From contig DJIE01000266.1 of the NCBI GenBank assembly GCA_002433465.1, positions 1 through 20,172 on the forward strand: 20,172 bases of DNA, given 5' to 3'. The first letter of the stretch is position 1. Every line of letters begins with the position of its first letter. The DNA is from Salinisphaera sp. UBA6602 (lineage in GTDB: Bacteria; Pseudomonadota; Gammaproteobacteria; Nevskiales; Salinisphaeraceae). Of this stretch, positions 16,003 through 20,172 are shown piece after piece. The notes beneath the pieces were generated by a model. The model worked only from the letters and a program-made list of their open reading frames with translations. It did no database searches and was not told the DNA's origin. Position numbers and translations under genes: made by a program.

Positions 16003-17181
16003 TCAGTCGGCCAGCTGCTCGATCGCCGCTTCGAGCCCGTCCAGGGTCATCGTGTACATACGATCGTCCATGAGCTCGCGGGTCATCTGGATCGACGGGG
16101 TGTAGTCCCAGCGCTGACGCGGCTCCGGGTTCAGCCAGACCGCGTTCGGGAAACTCTCCAGCAGCCGTTGCAGCCAGACCGCGCCCGCTTCGGCGTTCCA
16201 GTGCTCCACCGAGCCGCCCGGATAGGCGATCTCGTAAGGGCTCATGGTGGCATCGCCGACAAAGATCGCTTTGTAGTCGGAGGTGTAGGTATGACAAACG
16301 TCCCAGGTCGCGTGCTGCTGGGTACGACGACGGCGGTTATCGCGCCACAGCCCCTCGTAGGGGAAATTGTGGAAATAGTAGTACTCAAGATGCTTGAACT
16401 CGGCCCTTGCGGCCGAGAAAAGCGACTCGACGGTGGCGACGTGGTCGTCCATTGAACCGCCCACGTCGAAGAAGATCAGCAGCTTGACCGCGTTGCGCCG
16501 CTCGGGGCGCATATGCAGATCGAGATTGCCCGCATTCTTGGCGGTCGCACGAATGGTGCGCTCCATATCCAGCTCTTCGTCCGCGCCGGTGCGGGCGAAG
16601 CGCCGCAGCTTGCGCAGCGCCATCTTGATATTGCGGGTGCCGATCTCCTGGGAGCCGTCGAGATTGGCGAATTCGCGCTTGTCCCAGACCTTGACCGCGC
16701 GCCGATGGCGCGAGCCGTCCTGGCCGATACGGATGCCTTCCGGATTGTAGCCATAGGCGCCGAACGGCGAGGTGCCGGCCGTGCCGATCCATTTGCTGCC
16801 GCCTTCGTGGCGTTCGCCCTGCTCTTCGAGACGCTTCTTGAGCGTTTCCATGAGCTTGTCCCAGCCGCCCATGGCCTCGATCTGGGCCTTCTGCTCGTCG
16901 GTTAGCTCGAGCTGCTTCATGCGCTCGAGCCATTCGTCCGGAATATCGGTGGTCAGGTCCTCGGTCGCGGCCTGGATACCGTCGAAGTAATGGCCAAACA
17001 CCTGATCGAAGCGATCGAACTTGGTCTCGTCCTTGATCAGCGTCGCCCGCGACAGATAGTAGAAATTCTCCACGCTCATGCCGCCGACGTGGCGATCCAG
17101 CGCCTCCAGCAGCGTCAGGTACTCGGTCACCGACGGCTTGAGGCCGGCGTCGCGCAGTTCGTAGAAGAATTCGATCAGCAT
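16003..17181 (-). CDS. CoxE-like VWA-domain protein, partner of MoxR ATPase
   Basis: The product has 392 residues, soluble, with no signal peptide. The N-terminal half (about 1-125) is helical and charged; 'GTSPFGAYGYNPEGIRIG' (136-153) is typical of this CoxE-like family. The VWA domain begins near 230: 'VKLLIFFDVGGSMDDHV' places the metal site at Asp239 and Ser243 but with Gly in place of the middle Ser of DxSxS. 'FKHLEYYYFHNFPYEGLW' and 'AIFVGDATMSPYEIAYPGGS' follow. Known MoxR-VWA pairs act as chaperone-like systems that load metal cofactors or remodel enzyme complexes; the target here is unknown. The gene starts 30 nt after the MoxR stop, with no clear ribosome site, so translation may be coupled. 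Confidence 0.87.
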   Translation of the reverse strand: MLIEFFYELRDAGLKPSVTEYLTLLEALDRHVGGMSVENFYYLSRATLIKDETKFDRFDQVFGHYFDGIQAATEDLTTDIPDEWLERMKQLELTDEQKAQIEAMGGWDKLMETLKKRLEEQGERHEGGSKWIGTAGTSPFGAYGYNPEGIRIGQDGSRHRRAVKVWDKREFANLDGSQEIGTRNIKMALRKLRRFARTGADEELDMERTIRATAKNAGNLDLHMRPERRNAVKLLIFFDVGGSMDDHVATVESLFSAARAEFKHLEYYYFHNFPYEGLWRDNRRRRTQQHATWDVCHTYTSDYKAIFVGDATMSPYEIAYPGGSVEHWNAEAGAVWLQRLLESFPNAVWLNPEPRQRWDYTPSIQMTRELMDDRMYTMTLDGLEAAIEQLAD

Positions 17182-17203
17182 GGCAGGCCGCGGGTTCGGC
17201 GCG

Positions 17204-17220
17204 CGCGGCTTTTAGCCGCG
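17204..17220. repeat. Small hairpin at the moxR stop codon
   Basis: A perfect 7-bp inverted repeat, CGCGGCT (17204-17210) and AGCCGCG (17214-17220), surrounds the MoxR stop codon, 23 nt before the VWA start. In the transcript, ribosomes ending MoxR would open it, so it could help couple translation of the pair. It may also be chance in GC-rich DNA. Confidence 0.35.
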
Positions 17221-18057
17221 GCGCGTCATGAACGCCAGGCGCTCGAACAGATGCACGTCCTGCTCGTTTTTCAGCAGCGCGCCGTGCAGCGGCGGCAGCG
17301 CGTCGCGGGCATTCTTGGAATGCAGCGCCTCGGCCGGAATATCCTCGGCCAGCAGCAGCTTCAACCAGTCGAGCAGTTCTGATGTCGACGGCTTTTTCTT
17401 GATGCCCGGTACGTCGCGCACGTCGAAGAACAGGTCCATCGCATCCGAAAGCAGGTTCTTCTTGATGTTCGGGAAGTGGACATCGACGATTTCGCGCATC
17501 GTGTCCTTGTCCGGGAACGAAATGAAATGGAAGAAGCAGCGGCGCAGAAAGGCGTCCGGCAGTTCCTTTTCATTGTTCGAGGTGATGATGATGATCGGAC
17601 GATGACGGGCTTCGATGGTCTGATGCGTCTCGTAGACATCAAAGGCCATGCGATCGATCTCGCGCAGCAGATCGTTCGGGAACTCGATATCGGCCTTGTC
17701 GATCTCGTCGATCAGCAATACCGGCTGCGTGTCGCAGGTAAAGCATTCCCACAACGGCCCCGGCACGATGTAGTTGGCAATATCGTGCACCTTCTCGTCG
17801 CCCAACTGCGAATCGCGAAGCCGCGATACCGCATCGTACTCGTACAGGCCCTGCTGGGCTTTCGTGGTCGACTTGATATGCCACTGGAAAAACGGCTTGT
17901 CGAGCGCCGCCGCGACTTCTTCGGCCAGCATGGTCTTGCCGGTACCCGGCTCGCCCTTGATCAGCAACGGCCGTTGCAGTGTCGCGGCCGCATTCACCGC
18001 AAGTTTGAGGTCGTCTGTGGCGACGTAGCGGTCGGTGCCGGTGAATTGCGTGGTCAT
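17212..18057 (-). CDS. MoxR-family AAA+ ATPase
   Basis: The product has 281 residues. Motifs in order are Walker A GEPGTGKT (35-42), Walker B LLIDEID (114-120), sensor 1 TSNN (159-162), an arginine-finger region FLRRC (170-174) and the sensor-2 region STSELLDWL (224-232). 'RPLLIKGEPGTGKTMLAEEVA' and 'FPNDLLREIDRMAFDVYET' are standard for the MoxR/CoxD branch. These ATPases form hexamers that work with a VWA protein to mature or remodel target complexes; the VWA partner is encoded directly downstream. The preceding unit (gap-pgk) is closed by a terminator, so this gene probably has its own promoter in 18058-18138, though I see no convincing boxes there. The family is clear; the substrate is not. 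Confidence 0.93.
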   Translation of the reverse strand: MTTQFTGTDRYVATDDLKLAVNAAATLQRPLLIKGEPGTGKTMLAEEVAAALDKPFFQWHIKSTTKAQQGLYEYDAVSRLRDSQLGDEKVHDIANYIVPGPLWECFTCDTQPVLLIDEIDKADIEFPNDLLREIDRMAFDVYETHQTIEARHRPIIIITSNNEKELPDAFLRRCFFHFISFPDKDTMREIVDVHFPNIKKNLLSDAMDLFFDVRDVPGIKKKPSTSELLDWLKLLLAEDIPAEALHSKNARDALPPLHGALLKNEQDVHLFERLAFMTRRG

Positions 18058-18138
18058 AAACGTGAATCGCGGTTGTAAATCAGATCGATCGCGGTAGCGA
18101 CCAGACCTTCAGTGTCGTGGAAATGAAACGCCTTTTCA

Positions 18139-18169
18139 ATAAAAACGCCCGGCGCAGGGGCCGGGCGTT
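18139..18169 (-). terminator. Intrinsic terminator after pgk
   Basis: On the minus strand a perfect 10-bp stem (18160-18169 with 18144-18153, loop of six) is followed by a run of T with one A (complement of 18139-18145). It begins about 20 nt after the pgk stop and should end the gap-pgk message before the MoxR gene. Confidence 0.92.
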
Positions 18170-18188
18170 GCTTCATTGCGCCGGCCGT

Positions 18189-19370
18189 TCAATCGGCGGC
18201 GCGTTGCTCCAGCACAGCGATCGCGGGCAGCGTCTTGCCTTCCAGAAACTCGAGAAAGGCGCCGCCGCCGGTGGAGATATAAGACACATCCTCTTCGATA
18301 CGGTATTTCTCGATCGCCGCAAGCGTGTCGCCTCCGCCGGCGATCGAGAACGCTTCGCTGCGTGCGATCGCCCGTGCCAGCACGTGTGTTCCGCCGCCGA
18401 ACTGGTCGATTTCGAATACGCCCAGCGGCCCGTTCCAGACGATGGTGCCGGCGTCCTTGAGAATCTCGGCGATACGATCCCGACTTTCCGGGCCGAAATC
18501 GAGAATCATCTCGTCATCCTCGATCTCGGTCACCGGGCGCACCTCGGGATGGGCCTCGGGCGAAACCTCCGTGGCCGTGACCACATCGGTCGGCAACGGA
18601 ATCTCGCCGCCGCGGCGACGTATTTCGCGATCGACCATACGCGCCGCGCCGACCAGATCCGGCTCGTGCAGCGAGGCCCCCACGTTGTGACCGGCCGCTG
18701 CCAGGAAGGTGTTGGCGATACCGCCACCCACGATCAGCTGGTCGGCGACGTTGGCGAGGCTTTCCAGCAGTTCGAGCTTGGTCGAGACCTTGGAACCACC
18801 GACGATGACCACCAGCGGCCGCGCCGGATCGCCCAGCGCGGCCTCCAGTGCTTCCACCTCGGCCGATAACAACGGCCCCGCACAGGCCACCGGCGCGTAA
18901 CGGGCCACGCCTTCGGTCGATGCCTGGGCCCGGTGGGCGGTACCGAAAGCGTCCATCACGAACACGTCGCACAGCGCCGCCATCTTGCGCGAGAGCGCTT
19001 CGTCGTTGGCTTTTTCGCCGACGTTGAAGCGCACGTTCTCGCACATCACGATCTCGCCCTCGCCGACGTCCACGCCGTCGAGCCAGTCGCTGACCAGCGG
19101 CACGTCGCGGCGCAACAATTCGCCGAGATAGCGGGCCACTGGCGCCAGGCTATGGTCGTTGTCGGGCTGCCCCTCTTTCGGACGACCCAGGTGCGACATG
19201 ACCATCACCCGGGCGCCGGCATCGAGCGCGGCCTGAATGGTCGGCACGGACGCCTTCAGGCGGCCGGCCGAACTGACCTCGCCGTTGGCGAACGGAACGT
19301 TGAGATCCTGTCGGATCAGCACCCGTTTACCGGCCAGATCCACGTCCTGCATCTTGAGCATGGCAGTCAT
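18189..19370 (-). CDS. pgk: Phosphoglycerate kinase
   Basis: The product has 393 residues, normal for bacterial PGK. It transfers phosphate between 1,3-bisphosphoglycerate and ADP in glycolysis and gluconeogenesis, in the cytoplasm. Visible signatures are '[12 protein letters not shown]' (15-26), SHLGRPKEG (59-67), ENVRF (111-115), DAFGTAHR (140-147), '[18 protein letters not shown]' (188-205), [10 protein letters not shown] (311-320), GGGDTLAAI (345-353) and '[18 protein letters not shown]' (365-382). The start at 19368-19370 has AGGAG 6 nt upstream. It lies 28 nt after the gap stop, so the two are very likely one operon, and a terminator follows. Nothing is missing. Confidence 0.98.
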   Translation of the reverse strand: MTAMLKMQDVDLAGKRVLIRQDLNVPFANGEVSSAGRLKASVPTIQAALDAGARVMVMSHLGRPKEGQPDNDHSLAPVARYLGELLRRDVPLVSDWLDGVDVGEGEIVMCENVRFNVGEKANDEALSRKMAALCDVFVMDAFGTAHRAQASTEGVARYAPVACAGPLLSAEVEALEAALGDPARPLVVIVGGSKVSTKLELLESLANVADQLIVGGGIANTFLAAAGHNVGASLHEPDLVGAARMVDREIRRRGGEIPLPTDVVTATEVSPEAHPEVRPVTEIEDDEMILDFGPESRDRIAEILKDAGTIVWNGPLGVFEIDQFGGGTHVLARAIARSEAFSIAGGGDTLAAIEKYRIEEDVSYISTGGGAFLEFLEGKTLPAIAVLEQRAAD

Positions 19371-19398
19371 GTCGCGCTCCTGGGTCTCGTAGTCCTGC

Positions 19399-20172
19399 TT
19401 AACCGGCGTTGGCCAGGGCCAGCGCGGTATCGAGCATGCGGTTGGAGAAACCCCATTCGTTGTCGTACCAGGAGCAGACCTTGATCAGCTTGCCGCCGGC
19501 GACCTTGGTCAGCGGACCGTCGACCGTCGACGAAGCCGGATCGTGGTTGAAGTCGCTGGAAACCAGCGGCGCTTCGCTGTAAGCGAGCACACCCTTGAGC
19601 GGGCCTTCGGCGGCCTGCTTGAGCACGGCGTTGACTTCTTCGACCGTGGTGTCCTTGGACACCTGCGCGGTCAGGTCGACCATCGACACGTTGATCGTGG
19701 GCACGCGTACGGCGAAGCCGTCGAGCTTGCCGTTGAGTTCCGGCAGCACCAGGCCCACGGCCTTGGCCGCACCGGTGGCGGTCGGAATCATGCTCTGGGT
19801 GGCACTGCGGGCACGACGCAAATCCTTGTGATAAACGTCGGTGAGCACCTGGTCGTTGGTATACGAGTGGATGGTGTTCATCAGCCCGTATTCGATGCCG
19901 AAGGCGTCGTGCAACGGCTTGACCAGCGGCGCCAGGCAGTTGGTCGTGCAGGAGGCGTTCGAGATCACCTTGTCGTCGGCGGTAATGGTGTCGTGATTGA
20001 CGCCGTAAACCACGGTCGTGATATCCCCGGCCGGCGCAGAAATCAGCACCTTCTTGGCGCCGCCTTCCAGATGTGCGCTGGCCTTTTCCTTGCTGGCGAA
20101 CAGGCCGGTGCATTCCATCACGATATCGACGTCGAGCTCGCCCCAGGGCAGATCGGCGGGGTTGCGCTCGGC
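19399..20172 (-). CDS. gap: Glyceraldehyde-3-phosphate dehydrogenase, type I, 5'-truncated by window edge
   Basis: The frame is open through the right edge, so the NAD-binding N-terminus lies outside the window; the GTG at 20119-20121 is an internal codon of '[12 protein letters not shown]'. About 257 C-terminal residues are visible. Catalytic signatures are intact: '[14 protein letters not shown]', with the active-site Cys codon at 19948-19950, '[11 protein letters not shown]', '[21 protein letters not shown]' and '[15 protein letters not shown]'. It converts glyceraldehyde-3-phosphate to 1,3-bisphosphoglycerate, the substrate of PGK encoded next. The cofactor cannot be judged because the Rossmann part is missing. 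The gap-pgk order is common in proteobacteria. Confidence 0.97.
   Translation of the reverse strand, partial: AERNPADLPWGELDVDIVMECTGLFASKEKASAHLEGGAKKVLISAPAGDITTVVYGVNHDTITADDKVISNASCTTNCLAPLVKPLHDAFGIEYGLMNTIHSYTNDQVLTDVYHKDLRRARSATQSMIPTATGAAKAVGLVLPELNGKLDGFAVRVPTINVSMVDLTAQVSKDTTVEEVNAVLKQAAEGPLKGVLAYSEAPLVSSDFNHDPASSTVDGPLTKVAGGKLIKVCSWYDNEWGFSNRMLDTALALANAG

Noticed and set aside
1..20172. Mobile element, prophage, CRISPR array or defence island
   Set aside because: I see no transposase, integrase, terminal repeats, tRNA edge or spaced repeats; gene content and base composition look like a uniform core chromosome.

Overview
The window reads as ordinary chromosome of a GC-rich Gram-negative bacterium, most likely a gammaproteobacterium. 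The evidence is an OmpW-type porin, a tripartite RND efflux pump with lipobox-bearing adaptor and outer-membrane factor, an MCE (Mla/Pqi-type) lipid transporter, a SanA-family protein and type I GAPDH/PGK. The acidic, D/N/G-rich exported proteins would suit a halotolerant lineage such as Salinisphaera or a relative; that placement is inference only. I see no tRNA, rRNA, insertion sequence, phage gene or CRISPR array.

Layout, left to right. (1) 1-4188, plus strand: the 3' part of a large exported protein with Ig-like (SbsA/Big_5-type) repeats, then an OmpW-family porin, closed by a strong intrinsic terminator. (2) 4189-4554: a non-coding stretch between convergent units. (3) 4555-14239, minus strand: seven tightly packed genes. 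In transcription order they are RND adaptor, RND pump, outer-membrane factor, MlaE-like permease with an N-terminal STAS-like region, MlaF-like ATPase, MlaD-like MCE protein and PqiC-like lipoprotein. Genes overlap or lie 2-31 nt apart. (4) 14240-14365: a divergent control region with a palindrome closely resembling the E. coli AcrR operator, followed by an AcrR/TetR repressor gene on the plus strand. (5) 15046-15912, minus: a SanA/ElyC-type DUF218 membrane protein whose stop codon overlaps that of the repressor. (6) 16003-18057, minus: a MoxR AAA+ ATPase followed by a CoxE-like VWA protein. (7) 18139-18169: terminator of the glycolytic gap-pgk pair, which occupies 18189 to the right edge; gap is cut by the window.

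How the parts fit: regions 2-4 form an envelope-defence unit. An AcrR-like repressor probably controls a drug/solvent efflux pump, and if the run of genes is one transcript it controls an MCE phospholipid-transport machine as well. This coupling of efflux with outer-membrane lipid maintenance is the most interesting feature of the window. The other components are known families; I found no clearly unprecedented system.
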